Shown: positions 17,187 to 26,061 of the stretch, piece after piece
Layout of the letters: each line of letters starts with the position of its first letter
How positions within the stretch are numbered: position 1 is the stretch's first letter
Assembly: GCF_004345425.1 (NCBI RefSeq)
Contig: NZ_SLVP01000005.1
Location: 124,001-188,000 of the forward strand
Length of the DNA stretch: 64,000 bases
Reading direction: 5' to 3'
Source of the DNA: Paenibacillus sp. BK033
GTDB lineage: Bacteria > Bacillota > Bacilli > Paenibacillales > Paenibacillaceae
Notes under the pieces: generated by a model
The model's database searches: none
Seen by the model: the letters and a program-made list of their open reading frames with translations, nothing else
What the model was told of the DNA's origin: nothing
Made by a program: the position numbers and the translations under genes

Positions 17187-18182
17187 ATGCGCTGGATGGC
17201 ATGCGAGCTGCACAGTCATACGAATCACAGCGACGGCAGGCAATCCCTGCTGGAGCTTGCGCAAGGGGCGAAGGCGCTTGGCTTTGATTGCGTGGCACTG
17301 ACCGACCATAATACGATGACGGGTTTAAAGGATAGGGAAAGTGTCGAGAAGGAGACGGGACTGACCATTATTTCGGGCATGGAATGGACAACGTTCCACG
17401 GACATATGGTGACGATCGGGCTGACGGACTTCGTGGACTGGCGTCCCGCGGGTCCACACGATATTCACGAAGGGATCGAGCAGGTCCATGCGTTTGGCGG
17501 GATTGCCGGCATGGCGCATCCTTATCGCGTCGGCAATCCGATGTGCACGGGCTGCTTCTGGGAATTTGAAATTCGGGACTGGAACCAGCTCGATTATATC
17601 GAGGTATGGTCGGGCACGTTCCCTTCGATTAAGACGGACAATTCCCGGGCGTTTCGCCTATGGACCGAGCGGTTAAACGACGGCTTCCGGATTGCGGCAA
17701 CATCGGGAAGGGATTGGCATGCACAGGAACAGACGGACGAACCTTTATCGGTTACGTATTTGCAGCTCGACGACAGCGAAGGCAGCATAACGGAACAAGC
17801 CGTTCGCGCGCTTGCCGCCGGAAGAGCTTCGGTGACAATGGGGCCGTTAGTGATGCTGGAGCTGCGTTCCGACAAGATGGTTTACACGATTGGCGATCGC
17901 GTGGCGGAGCAGGAACGAAGCCATAGCTACGAGGCTGCCGTGAGTATTGATTTTCAAGTTAGAGCAGGCTTATGGGAGTTTCCCGAAGCTCGTTATTCGG
18001 TCTCGTTAACAAGCAACCTTGGCGTTATCGGAGAGCAGCATGCAAGCCCGGATCAAGAGCGGTATCGTTTCGAGGTTCCAGGGAATGGGTTAAAGTGGGT
18101 TAGGGCAGAGCTTAAAGGGAACGTACGCGGTGTGCGTACGATGATTGCTTTCACGAATGCGATTTACGCGGTATCCGAATAA
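17187..18182 (+). CDS. PHP-domain metal-dependent phosphoesterase (CehA/McbA-like)
   Basis: About 331 residues. PHP metal-binding motifs: ELHSHTNHSDGRQS near the N-terminus, ALTDHNTMTG (about residue 35), a glutamate in SGMEWTT (about 60), GMAHPYR (about 107), and a C-terminal SGRDWH (about 175-180). These match the CehA/McbA branch of PHP hydrolases, which use two or three metal ions. The C-terminal 130 residues look like an extra beta domain. ATG 17187 was chosen over 17169 because the latter lies inside the GAGGAGG site. Likely cytosolic; it would cleave a phosphoester or related ester taken up by the transporter. Confidence 0.85.
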   Translation: MRWMACELHSHTNHSDGRQSLLELAQGAKALGFDCVALTDHNTMTGLKDRESVEKETGLTIISGMEWTTFHGHMVTIGLTDFVDWRPAGPHDIHEGIEQVHAFGGIAGMAHPYRVGNPMCTGCFWEFEIRDWNQLDYIEVWSGTFPSIKTDNSRAFRLWTERLNDGFRIAATSGRDWHAQEQTDEPLSVTYLQLDDSEGSITEQAVRALAAGRASVTMGPLVMLELRSDKMVYTIGDRVAEQERSHSYEAAVSIDFQVRAGLWEFPEARYSVSLTSNLGVIGEQHASPDQERYRFEVPGNGLKWVRAELKGNVRGVRTMIAFTNAIYAVSE

Positions 18183-18224
18183 GCTTATGATGAAATAAAG
18201 ACGCTGGTTGGGAGTGTGACAAGA

Positions 18225-18986
18225 ATGACGCGAAGCTTTCCGCTAATAACGGCCCACGCAGGCAGCATGAACACGGAGGCGCATACGCTGCGTTCGGTCC
18301 GGATTGGACTCGAGCTTGGTGCCGACGTGCTGGAAGAAGATATCCGGGTGACCAAGGACGGGGTTCCCGTGCTGGCACATGACGATGAATGGCTTACCGT
18401 TGAACGGTTTCATGCGAATATAGCCGATAGGACTTACGAGGAGCTAACCAAACTGCAAGCCGAGCCGGAGATAGGGATAGTACCGCCCCTTCTTAAGCTG
18501 GAAGATATATTGCCGCTCGTACAAGCTTCCGGCAAAATCATAAATTTGGACTTGAAGGTTGATGAGGCAATTGAGCCTGCTGCGGCGCTGGTCCAAAAAT
18601 TCGGCCTGCTGAAGCAAGCCTTCTTCTCGGGCTGCGAACGGGAACGAGCGCTTCTCGCGCAGCGGCTGCAGCCGGATATGAGCAAGCTGCTTAACGTCAA
18701 TGTCGAACTATTCAAGACCATGCCGTACAGGGAAGCGATGATTCAGACCTGTGCGGACGCCAGAGAAGCCTCCTGCATGGGAATAAATATTTATCACGGA
18801 ATCCTGCGGCAAGAGTTTGTGGAATATGCAGCTGGGCAGGGGCTGCCCGTATATGCATGGACCGTCGAGGATGAAACGCTGATGCGCCAATACGCGGAGT
18901 GGGGCGTTTATTCCATCACAACGCGTAATGTTGCTTCGATCATGCACGTGAAGAAGGTATTTCAGCATCAGCAGCCTTTGGTCTAA
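18225..18986 (+). CDS. Glycerophosphodiester phosphodiesterase family protein
   Basis: About 253 residues, TIM-barrel GDPD pattern: ITAHAGSMN at the N-terminus, GADVLEEDIRVTKDGVPVLAHDDEW (about residues 33-57; acidic metal ligands and second catalytic His), INLDLKVDE (about 105), and YAWTVEDETLMRQY near the end. The first motif is HAG rather than the usual HRG, so the phosphate-contacting arginine is missing. A GTG at 18216 is an alternative start, but a GGGAG site is better spaced for ATG 18225. Last gene of the cluster, followed by a strong terminator. Confidence 0.83.
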   Translation: MTRSFPLITAHAGSMNTEAHTLRSVRIGLELGADVLEEDIRVTKDGVPVLAHDDEWLTVERFHANIADRTYEELTKLQAEPEIGIVPPLLKLEDILPLVQASGKIINLDLKVDEAIEPAAALVQKFGLLKQAFFSGCERERALLAQRLQPDMSKLLNVNVELFKTMPYREAMIQTCADAREASCMGINIYHGILRQEFVEYAAGQGLPVYAWTVEDETLMRQYAEWGVYSITTRNVASIMHVKKVFQHQQPLV

Positions 18987-19000
18987 CGAATTCAAATCGG

Positions 19001-19049
19001 GGTGTCCCATATTGAGTCATGAGAAATGACGATGGGACACCTCTTTTTT
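19001..19049 (+). terminator. Terminator of the phosphoesterase/ABC cluster
   Basis: GGTGTCCCAT pairs perfectly with ATGGGACACC; inside is a second stem GTCAT/ATGAC; then TCTTTTTT. Confidence 0.9.
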
Positions 19050-19080
19050 GTATTCAAATTTGAAATAACGATCAATTCTA

Positions 19081-19136
19081 TCTATCGTATGCATAGAGAT
19101 TACGATATTGATCTATCGTAGCATCTTTCATAGAAT
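19081..19136 (+). promoter_or_regulatory. Conserved dyad plus sigma-A promoter, copy A
   Basis: Dyad TCTAT-N7-ATAGA at 19081-19097, then TTGATC at 19108-19113, a 17-base spacer and TAGAAT at 19131-19136. About 45 of 61 bases match copy B at 24734-24789, with identical spacing and no gaps. The dyad is centred near -54, a position typical of an activator such as a LysR-type protein. It would drive 19180-20422. Confidence 0.65.
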
Positions 19137-19179
19137 GAAGGTGCGAGACAGGTACTGAAAAGAGAGGGATGGGATAACC

Positions 19180-19392
19180 GTGAATCAAAATCGCCTTCAA
19201 TTTGACGCGGATTTTGATAATGCTTTGTTTTTCGGCCAATACGTAATGGTAGTTCTGAACGAGAGATATACGGGCGGGGGCTTATTGGAAAAATATGATC
19301 GGGAGTATGTTTGGATACGAGGCAAACGTCATTCTCGAACCGATTGCTCCTTCATTCAAATGCCACCTCCGGACGTGGATTTCCCGAATTAG
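19180..19392 (+). CDS. Small hypothetical protein
   Basis: 70 residues from GTG 19180, about 40 bases downstream of the predicted transcription start of promoter copy A. Contains YVMVVLNERYTGGGLLEKYDREYVWIRGKRHSRTDCSFIQM, which alternates strands and glycine like a small beta-barrel (a GGxLxxYDxxYVxI pattern), but no family is recognised. Soluble. It precedes the membrane protein gene at 19511 on the same transcript. Confidence 0.5.
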   Translation: MNQNRLQFDADFDNALFFGQYVMVVLNERYTGGGLLEKYDREYVWIRGKRHSRTDCSFIQMPPPDVDFPN

Positions 19393-19510
19393 GTTCTTGA
19401 AATAAATAGCTACAATAATCTGTATAGGAAGTAAGAAGCTGGCGGATATTAGGGATGATGTCTTGGAGCATCTGAAACGAAGCGATGATTTGAAAAGGAG
19501 ACGAATCGAA

Positions 19511-20422
19511 ATGTTTTGGGATTCTCTTAAATCCGGGCGTTTTTTAACGGCATACCTTTTAGTTTGTCTCATGCTTGCGGTGGCTGCCGTATCCAATCAG
19601 CGGGATATACTTTTTCCCGAAATCGCCGGCATGGCAATGGGGGTTATGGTGTTTCCGGTACCGCATTGGATCAAAAATCCCGTTCACTTATGGCTTTCCC
19701 CAACATTGGGCGCCTTCATCGGAACTTCCTTGAACTATATGTCAATGCCGCCTTTGTTAAAGATCTGGTTAGGTTTAATTCTAATCGTCATTCTGATGCA
19801 CGTATTTCGCGTTAATTTCGGCCCTACGATTCCCGCTGCGTTGCTGCCTATTTTTTTGGGTCTGCACGATTATACGTTCGCAATCTCTACGGCTATATTC
19901 ACGTTTGTGATTATGATTGCCGCGTTTGCGTTCAGAGATCCGGCAAAATTGACAAGTAATGATGCTCGCAAGATGAAGGATACGGTCATTATAACTTTGA
20001 TTCTGGCTCTTTGGATCGGATTCGCCTTCACAACTAAATTAAATGTACTCATCATTCCGCCTGTGTTTGCCCTCATATTCGAGCTGTTTCATACGGAGAA
20101 ATTCCATTGGAGGATGATATCGCCTCGTTTGACGGTATTGACTCTAACGGCAATACTTGCGGTTGGCGTGTATCATCTGTTGCCGGGTTCAGTGATTGGG
20201 AGCGGCGCGATTAACGTGCTGATCACTTTTATTCTCTGCAAGGTATTCAAAACCCCTGTGCCCGTTGCCTTCGGCGTATCGTTAATGCCTCTTATCGTCC
20301 CGGATTGGGGGACATGGGCATTTCCGGTTGGCGTATTTGTGACAACAGGCCTATTGATGTGTATCTCGGCTGCCTACCGTCAGATCAGAAATAATCATGC
20401 GATACTTGTGCCAAGAACTTGA
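19511..20422 (+). CDS. Multi-pass membrane protein, HPP-like
   Basis: About 303 residues, mostly hydrophobic, roughly eight to nine helices. AAAGGAG lies 10 bases before ATG 19511; a longer GTG form is less likely. The pattern LFPEIAGMAMGVMVFPVP then HWIKNPVHLWLSPTLGAFIGT and VNFGPTIPAALLPIFLG resembles the repeated loops of HPP-family membrane proteins, some of which carry nitrite or other anions. The assignment is tentative. Transcribed from promoter copy A, whose twin drives a SLAC1-like anion channel gene. Confidence 0.6.
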   Translation: MFWDSLKSGRFLTAYLLVCLMLAVAAVSNQRDILFPEIAGMAMGVMVFPVPHWIKNPVHLWLSPTLGAFIGTSLNYMSMPPLLKIWLGLILIVILMHVFRVNFGPTIPAALLPIFLGLHDYTFAISTAIFTFVIMIAAFAFRDPAKLTSNDARKMKDTVIITLILALWIGFAFTTKLNVLIIPPVFALIFELFHTEKFHWRMISPRLTVLTLTAILAVGVYHLLPGSVIGSGAINVLITFILCKVFKTPVPVAFGVSLMPLIVPDWGTWAFPVGVFVTTGLLMCISAAYRQIRNNHAILVPRT

Positions 20423-20551
20423 GATATCCCACAACAGATCAGGAAACCATGGAGCTGAGCTTCATGGTTTTATGTTGTTTGTTGGAATATTAGACGGCAA
20501 TAATTGGGAAGCTATATCCATACCGTGGGATCTGTTAAGGGGGCATTTCAA

Positions 20552-22132
20552 GTGAAACGGTTCAAGAAATGGATGCGGGCAAAACCCAAATTTCCATCCA
20601 TAGCCGAAGTGTCGCCGGAGGATGTCGGGAGGGAGGAGCTTTCCTCGGCTCTGGAGCAAAATGAGACGATTTTCCGAGACATATTCAAGAATTGCTCCGA
20701 CATTGTATTCCGAAAAGCGCGTTATGCCGGACAAGATTCGCTTGTTGTTTATCTTGCCTGTCTCGTCGACGAGCAGGTCATTGACGATCATATTCTGAAG
20801 CCGTTATTCGAGAGCGGCAATAAACAAGAGACGGAGCCTGCAGCTTTGGGAGCGGCGGCATTAAGCGAATCAATCATCTCCGCGGGGGCGACAAAGCTAT
20901 CGTCTCAAGTGAAGGAGATCGTTCGACAGGTGCTTGATGGTTATGCAGCCGTCTTAACCGACTCGGACGGTCAGGCTCTGCTGGTCAAGGCAAACGGCGT
21001 CAAACACCGAAGTCTTGAGGAGCCCTCCTCCGAGCAGGTTATTCGCGGACCACGAGATGGATTTATCGAGAATATAGCAACGAACCTGGGCTTAATACGG
21101 GGAAGACTGAAATCAGCAAGGCTGAAAACGGAGTCCGTCGTAATCGGCGATTTGACGCAGACGCAGGTTGTCATCACTTATGTGGCTGGAATTGCCGGGG
21201 ATTCTCTAATTGAAGAAGTCCGCGATAGGGTAAGCCGCATTCAAATTGACGGCGTTCTTGATTCCGGTTACATCGAGGAATTTATCGAGGATTTACCGTA
21301 CTCGCCGTTTCCGCAGGTTCATAGCACGGAACGCCCGGATGTCGTAGTTGCCGAGCTTCTGGAAGGCAAAATAGCCATACTAGTCGACAACACCCCGTTT
21401 GTGTTAATTGTTCCTATGACCTTCTGGACCGGGCTTCAAGCCAGCGAGGACTATTATACACGTTGGCCGATTGCCACTTTTGTCCGTTGGATTCGTTTCT
21501 TGTTTATTTTCATCGCGATCTTTGCTCCTTCTTTATACGTGGCGATAACCACCTTCCATCAAGAGATGATTCCGACAAATTTGGTATTGAGCATTGCATC
21601 CTCGAGAGAGGCCGCACCTTTCCCCGCCATGTTCGAAGCGCTCTCTATGGAGGTTGTCTTTGAGGCGCTTCGAGAAGCGGGTATTCGTCTGCCCAAGCAA
21701 ATCGGTCAAGCGATCAGCATCGTGGGGGCATTGGTTATCGGACAGGCTGCCGTGGAAGCAGGCATTATATCCGCTCCGGTCGTGATTATCGTATCCATAA
21801 CGGGCATCGCCACGTTTGCCATTCCGCGCTATAATTTCGCGAGCGGTATCCGGCTGCTGCGTTTTCCGCTCCTTTTTTTGGCGGGAACGCTAGGGCTTTA
21901 CGGTATCGTGCTTGGTTTCTTATGCATCGTTTTGCATGTCGCCTCCTTGCGCTCGTTTGGCGTTCCGTATTTGACGCCGCTAGGCCCGATTACAACAACC
22001 AATCTGAAGGATATCCTCATTCGATCGCCGATCTGGTCGAGAAGATTCAGGCCGCAGGCAACAGGAGGGAGCAATCCCGTTCGGGAACCTGCCGGACAAA
22101 AGCCAAGTCCCTACCGCAATAAACGTAAGTAG
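20552..22132 (+). CDS. Spore germination protein, GerA family (second locus)
   Basis: About 527 residues. Start GTG 20552, with TAAGGGGG 9 bases before it; the upstream in-frame GTG has no site. Soluble N-terminal domain (ETIFRDIFKNCSDIVFRKA; EQVIRGPRDGFIENIATNLGLIRGRL; STERPDVVVAELLEGKIAILVDNTPFVLIVP), then the membrane half (TFHQEMIPTNLVLSIASSREAAPFP; FEALREAGIRLPKQIGQAISIVGALVIGQAAVEA) and the closing DILIRSPIWSRRFRP. It is longer and of a different subgroup than the GerA at 2982-4415 and keeps all the hallmarks. A short charged tail follows the last helix. Confidence 0.93.
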   Translation: MKRFKKWMRAKPKFPSIAEVSPEDVGREELSSALEQNETIFRDIFKNCSDIVFRKARYAGQDSLVVYLACLVDEQVIDDHILKPLFESGNKQETEPAALGAAALSESIISAGATKLSSQVKEIVRQVLDGYAAVLTDSDGQALLVKANGVKHRSLEEPSSEQVIRGPRDGFIENIATNLGLIRGRLKSARLKTESVVIGDLTQTQVVITYVAGIAGDSLIEEVRDRVSRIQIDGVLDSGYIEEFIEDLPYSPFPQVHSTERPDVVVAELLEGKIAILVDNTPFVLIVPMTFWTGLQASEDYYTRWPIATFVRWIRFLFIFIAIFAPSLYVAITTFHQEMIPTNLVLSIASSREAAPFPAMFEALSMEVVFEALREAGIRLPKQIGQAISIVGALVIGQAAVEAGIISAPVVIIVSITGIATFAIPRYNFASGIRLLRFPLLFLAGTLGLYGIVLGFLCIVLHVASLRSFGVPYLTPLGPITTTNLKDILIRSPIWSRRFRPQATGGSNPVREPAGQKPSPYRNKRK

Positions 22133-22170
22133 CTGATGGCCAGTCGGTTAAGAAAGAGAAAGGATTTAAG

Positions 22171-23337
22171 ATGAAACCATTGCTTCGTATTTGCTTAGTC
22201 TTACTCCTCTTAGTTACCAGCGGTTGCTGGGATCGTACGGAAATTAACGATCTTGCGTTTATAACGGGTTCGGCATTTGATTTGACGGAGAAGGGCGAGA
22301 GCATGTTGACCCTGCAGCTTGCCCTTCCGTCTTCTTCGCAGACGGGGGGGAAGGGGGATCAGCACAAAAAATTTTTTGTCATGTCTGCCACGGGCATGAA
22401 TGTCAACGACGCGTTTGAAAAAATTCAAAAAAAGAGCTCCAGGAGGCTCTTCACCTCCCATCGCAGCGTGATTTTCATTGGCGAGTCATTGGGCAGGAAG
22501 GGGATTAACGACGTGCTGGACGTATTCGCCCACGATCCGCGTCAACGCTTAAAAACATATATCATGGCCGTAAAAGGGGGAGAGGCTAAACAAGTTCTGG
22601 AAGCGCAGTATCCCTTTGATCAGGTGCCGATGGAAGCTGTCAAAGAGATGGAGATTGAGCAAAGCGAAATCGCCGTAACCTTGAGGGATTTCTTCATGGC
22701 GGCAACCAGCCAAGGGGTTACTCCCATTATGGGAGTCATTGAGGCGGATTCGGAAGGCATAGGCCAGAGCAAAACCAGCGTGTTCAAGCTGTCCGGGGCA
22801 GCCGTGTTTAAAGATATGAAATTAGTCGGCATGCTGAATAGTTACGAGGCGAATGGCTTAAATTGGGCGAGAGATCACATGGAGGATGGCCGAATCAATA
22901 CGGAGCTGCCTGATGGCAAAGGGAATGTGGGAGTACTCGTCACGCATGCCAATCGCACGATTACATCGGACGTTCAAGGGGAACGCATTAAATTTAAAAT
23001 TATATTGCATGCAAAAGGCACCCTCATCGAGAATAATTCGACTCTGGATGTTACTCGGCCGCAAAATCTTATGCTGGTCCAACAGGCAGTAGAGAAAGCG
23101 GCGGAAAAACAAATCAAAGATGCCGTTGTTCAGCTGCAAAAGCGATATAACGCCGATGCCGTTGGTTTAGGACGGGAGCTTTACCGGAATAAGCCGAAGG
23201 CATGGAATGCCCTACAAGCGCAATGGGACCGCAAGTTTTCCGAAGCGGAGGTCGCCATTGACGTGAAGCTGTCCATCGGAGGCGCCGGTATGGCTGGACC
23301 TCCTCTGCAATTAAGCGGGAAGGAGATTATCCATTGA
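22171..23337 (+). CDS. Spore germination lipoprotein, Ger(x)C family (second locus)
   Basis: 388 residues with signal peptide and lipobox VTSGC followed by WDRTEINDLAFITG, the family opening. Further matches: KFFVMSATGMNVNDAFEKIQKKSSRRLFTSHRSVIFIGESLGRKGINDVLDVFAHDP and FKLSGAAVFKDMKLVGML. C subunit of the receptor formed with the GerA product just upstream (39 bases apart). The operon skips a B gene here: gerB is on the other strand downstream. Confidence 0.92.
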   Translation: MKPLLRICLVLLLLVTSGCWDRTEINDLAFITGSAFDLTEKGESMLTLQLALPSSSQTGGKGDQHKKFFVMSATGMNVNDAFEKIQKKSSRRLFTSHRSVIFIGESLGRKGINDVLDVFAHDPRQRLKTYIMAVKGGEAKQVLEAQYPFDQVPMEAVKEMEIEQSEIAVTLRDFFMAATSQGVTPIMGVIEADSEGIGQSKTSVFKLSGAAVFKDMKLVGMLNSYEANGLNWARDHMEDGRINTELPDGKGNVGVLVTHANRTITSDVQGERIKFKIILHAKGTLIENNSTLDVTRPQNLMLVQQAVEKAAEKQIKDAVVQLQKRYNADAVGLGRELYRNKPKAWNALQAQWDRKFSEAEVAIDVKLSIGGAGMAGPPLQLSGKEIIH

Positions 23338-23561
23338 CTGCATGTATCGTTGGTTACGCTCTTTTTGTGATAGCTTGGTTTATTTACTTCATGAGGACCC
23401 TGCGAAGGAAGCAGGAGACGAGGGAGATCGTTGTTTGCGGGGGGATTTTAGGCCTTTCCATGCTGGTAGGCTCGCTGCTGATTGCTCAAGTTAAGGTACC
23501 GAGTTTTATTCTGGCATTTCAAATCTGGCTCGAGCCGATCGGGGAGGGTTTATTGAAATAA
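23334..23561 (+). CDS. Small two-helix membrane protein of the ger operon
   Basis: 75 residues, TTG start overlapping the gerC stop. Two hydrophobic segments (residues about 3-20 and 34-52) flank a basic loop RRKQETRE. It resembles the GerD-like or KD-type small membrane proteins sometimes found in germination operons, known to modulate receptor activity in Bacillus, but sequence similarity is too weak to name it. Its last 12 bases overlap the 3' end of the converging gerB gene. Confidence 0.65.
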   Translation: MTACIVGYALFVIAWFIYFMRTLRRKQETREIVVCGGILGLSMLVGSLLIAQVKVPSFILAFQIWLEPIGEGLLK

Positions 23562-24653
23562 TGAACGCTTCATTTTCTTTCTCATCGAGTCGATCAACAG
23601 CAGCAATAAAGGGATCAGACTTTGATTCATGAAGGCTAACAACGGAAATGTGAAGGCTAGATAATTCAGAAGCTCGGCGCTATTCCTGAAGATCCAGACG
23701 GATCCGACCAGAGACAGCAGGGTAAGCGGAAAGATCATGCTCCGGTAATTGCGCAGTTCAAATAGCTGGCTTACGCACAGGCTAAAAATAAACATGGACA
23801 CGGAAACCTTAACGAAACAGCCTATTACCCAAGTGGAAACCGCGATAGCCTCCAGGCGCTCGAACGAGCCTTCGATTCCGATGTATTGGACAACGCTCAA
23901 AAAGGAATAGGTCAGTTTGCCCGTTAACGGACCAAAAATCATAATCGTAAGCATCACGATACTGACAGAAATCAGGGAAATGCCGGAAAGCGCAATAAAT
24001 GAAACTTTACGGGCTGCCTTAAGCTGATTTAAGTAAGGGAGGAGCCATCCCAATATAAAGACCTGATTCATGAAGCCTCCTGCAGGGTTGACTGCTCCTC
24101 TTAAGACGGGAAAGAGGCCATCGCTTAGAATCGGCTTAATCTCGTTAAAATTAGCTTCTTTTACGGTTAGAATCAAAAGAGGCACAAAAAAAACAAGCAG
24201 CAGCATGGTAAGAAACTCGTTGCTTCTGGCGATTACTTCAATACCAAGATGAGCAGCCAGACCGCATACGACAAGAAATGTCAGACTGATGATGAGGACA
24301 GGGCTTTTCGGAAGCAATAACGTACTGATAAACCCCGTATGCTGCATTGTAATGGTCGTGATAGAAACAAACCAGTAATAAACGTAATTGGCCGCTACTA
24401 ATTTTCCTAACCCATTACCGAGAATTTTCGAGCAGTATTGCGTAAGGGTCTGACCCGGATATCGCTTCGCCAGTTCAATCATCACCAATATGCTGACGAT
24501 TCCCGTGACCGGTGCCAACAGGGCGGACAACCACGCGTCTTGCATGCTGAACATGACCATGAAGGAAGGGACCGTTAATAAGTTCGTAGAGATAATAAAC
24601 GTAAATAACAGAAAACTGAGTTGATTTCCCGTAATTTTTTCGCTCGCTTTCAT
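23550..24653 (-). CDS. Spore germination permease, GerB family (second locus)
   Basis: About 367 residues, ten helices, starting MKASEKITGNQLSFLLFTFIISTNLL, the usual ITxxQ opening. ATG 24653 is preferred, with GGAGAG 8 bases upstream; an in-frame ATG at 24725 would add 24 atypical residues. APC-superfamily germinant-binding subunit. Unusually, it is transcribed against the gerA-gerC pair it presumably works with, the 3' ends overlapping, and starts close to promoter copy B on the other strand. Confidence 0.9.
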   Translation of the reverse strand: MKASEKITGNQLSFLLFTFIISTNLLTVPSFMVMFSMQDAWLSALLAPVTGIVSILVMIELAKRYPGQTLTQYCSKILGNGLGKLVAANYVYYWFVSITTITMQHTGFISTLLLPKSPVLIISLTFLVVCGLAAHLGIEVIARSNEFLTMLLLVFFVPLLILTVKEANFNEIKPILSDGLFPVLRGAVNPAGGFMNQVFILGWLLPYLNQLKAARKVSFIALSGISLISVSIVMLTIMIFGPLTGKLTYSFLSVVQYIGIEGSFERLEAIAVSTWVIGCFVKVSVSMFIFSLCVSQLFELRNYRSMIFPLTLLSLVGSVWIFRNSAELLNYLAFTFPLLAFMNQSLIPLLLLLIDSMRKKMKRSLFQ

Positions 24654-24733
24654 CCTGGCTGCTCTCCATTTCGTCGCAAAGGTGTTCCAAGTATTGACGG
24701 TGTATGGAGGAATTATACAGATCATTGTTTTTA

Positions 24734-24789
24734 TCTATCGTTATCATAGAAACAACGGTATTGATCAATGGTTGCGATTTTCATACAAT
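24734..24789 (+). promoter_or_regulatory. Conserved dyad plus sigma-A promoter, copy B
   Basis: TCTAT-N7-ATAGA at 24734-24750, TTGATC at 24761-24766, 17-base spacer, TACAAT at 24784-24789. Same layout and about 74% identical to copy A at 19081. It lies in the gap between the diverging gerB and the SLAC1-like gene and points to the latter. Confidence 0.65.
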
Positions 24790-24862
24790 GAGCGAATAGG
24801 AGATCGTTGATCGGCATGCAGATTGCACTCCGCTAAAACTTATAGAAAGTGGTGTCCGTTTG

Positions 24863-25846
24863 ATGCAATCCATGACTGCCGTCAATAAACAAAGAAGCAT
24901 CGGTTCCATCCAATTTTTGCCCGTTAATCTATTTGCATCGGTTATGGGGATATCCGGTCTGTCTCTCGCTTGGAGAGAAGCAAACCAACTATGGGGTACC
25001 TCCACCGTCATCGCGGATGCCATCGGGATTCTGGCTATTGTCATCTTTATCGTATTAAGCATAAGCTACCTCTTAAAGTGGGTTTTATATCCTCAGCAAG
25101 TAAAGAACGAATTTAGTCATCCCGTCCTTGGGAATTTTTTTGGTACGATTACGATTGCCATTCTTCTGCTTTCCTCGGTTATTGGAAGCTATAGTCAGGC
25201 GGCAGGACAAGTGATTTGGGGAATAGGGACTGTACTGGCATTAGTCCTAAGTTTAGTTTTCGTTTCACGCTTGTTGAACGGAAATCACAAACCTGAAAAT
25301 ATGGTTCCAGCCTTGCTGGTTCCCGTGGTGGGAACCCTGGATATTTCCGTTGCCGGCGGGCAAATGCCTTTTCCTTGGGCGCACGAAGTGAACTTGTTAT
25401 CCCTTGCAATCGGTGGATTTGTGGCATTAGTCTACTTTACCTTGATTCTATCCAGGCTGATCCAGCACGCCCCGATGCCGGCCGGCCTAGTGCCTTCCAT
25501 GATTATTATGATTGCACCGTTCGAAGTTGGATTTCTCGGTTACACGAATTTCGAGCAGCGGGTTGATTCCTTCGCGTCCATCTTGTTTTACTTCGGCCTG
25601 TTTTTGTTCCTTGTCCTGTTCTTTAAAGTGTTCAAGAAAACAATCCCGTTTGGCGCTTCATGGTGGGGTGTAAGCTTCCCGATGGCTGCGCTGAGCAATG
25701 CCGCTTTAAAGTACGCGCTTTACGCCGACTCATGGCCGTTAACCGCAATTGCCGTTATCGTTCTGGCTTTGTTGAGCGCCGTGCTGCTCGTACTCTTTAT
25801 TCGCACGTTGAATATATTGTTTAACGGAAAACTTCTCAAAGGATAA
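24863..25846 (+). CDS. TDT/SLAC1-type anion channel or exporter
   Basis: About 327 residues, ten hydrophobic helices. FLPVNLFASVMGISGLSLAW at the start, LVPVVGTLDISVAGG in the middle and APFEVGFLGYTNF later match the TehA/SLAC1/Mae1 family, whose members pass small anions, sulfite or dicarboxylates, or give tellurite tolerance. The substrate cannot be chosen from sequence. ATG 24863 or the TTG just before it. Single gene from promoter copy B, ending at a strong terminator (25858). Confidence 0.8.
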   Translation: MQSMTAVNKQRSIGSIQFLPVNLFASVMGISGLSLAWREANQLWGTSTVIADAIGILAIVIFIVLSISYLLKWVLYPQQVKNEFSHPVLGNFFGTITIAILLLSSVIGSYSQAAGQVIWGIGTVLALVLSLVFVSRLLNGNHKPENMVPALLVPVVGTLDISVAGGQMPFPWAHEVNLLSLAIGGFVALVYFTLILSRLIQHAPMPAGLVPSMIIMIAPFEVGFLGYTNFEQRVDSFASILFYFGLFLFLVLFFKVFKKTIPFGASWWGVSFPMAALSNAALKYALYADSWPLTAIAVIVLALLSAVLLVLFIRTLNILFNGKLLKG

Positions 25847-25857
25847 GAAGAAGCAAG

Positions 25858-25882
25858 CGGCAGCCAAATGGCTGCCGTTTTT
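25858..25882 (+). terminator. Terminator after the SLAC1-like gene
   Basis: CGGCAGCC pairs with GGCTGCCG across a 4-base loop and is followed by five Ts. Confidence 0.9.
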
Positions 25883-26061
25883 CATGAGTTTAAAAGGTGA
25901 AAGATGAAATTTTGTAAACCGTCTATCGTCGTATCCTGCGCCTGGTATAATCGTTTGTTCAAAACGGAAAATTGGTTTGTTTATCCATTGCTTTATCGGT
26001 CTTAGGTCATTAATATAAGACAATGTCAGTCAAATTAAATAGTAAATCCTCATCCAATTCG

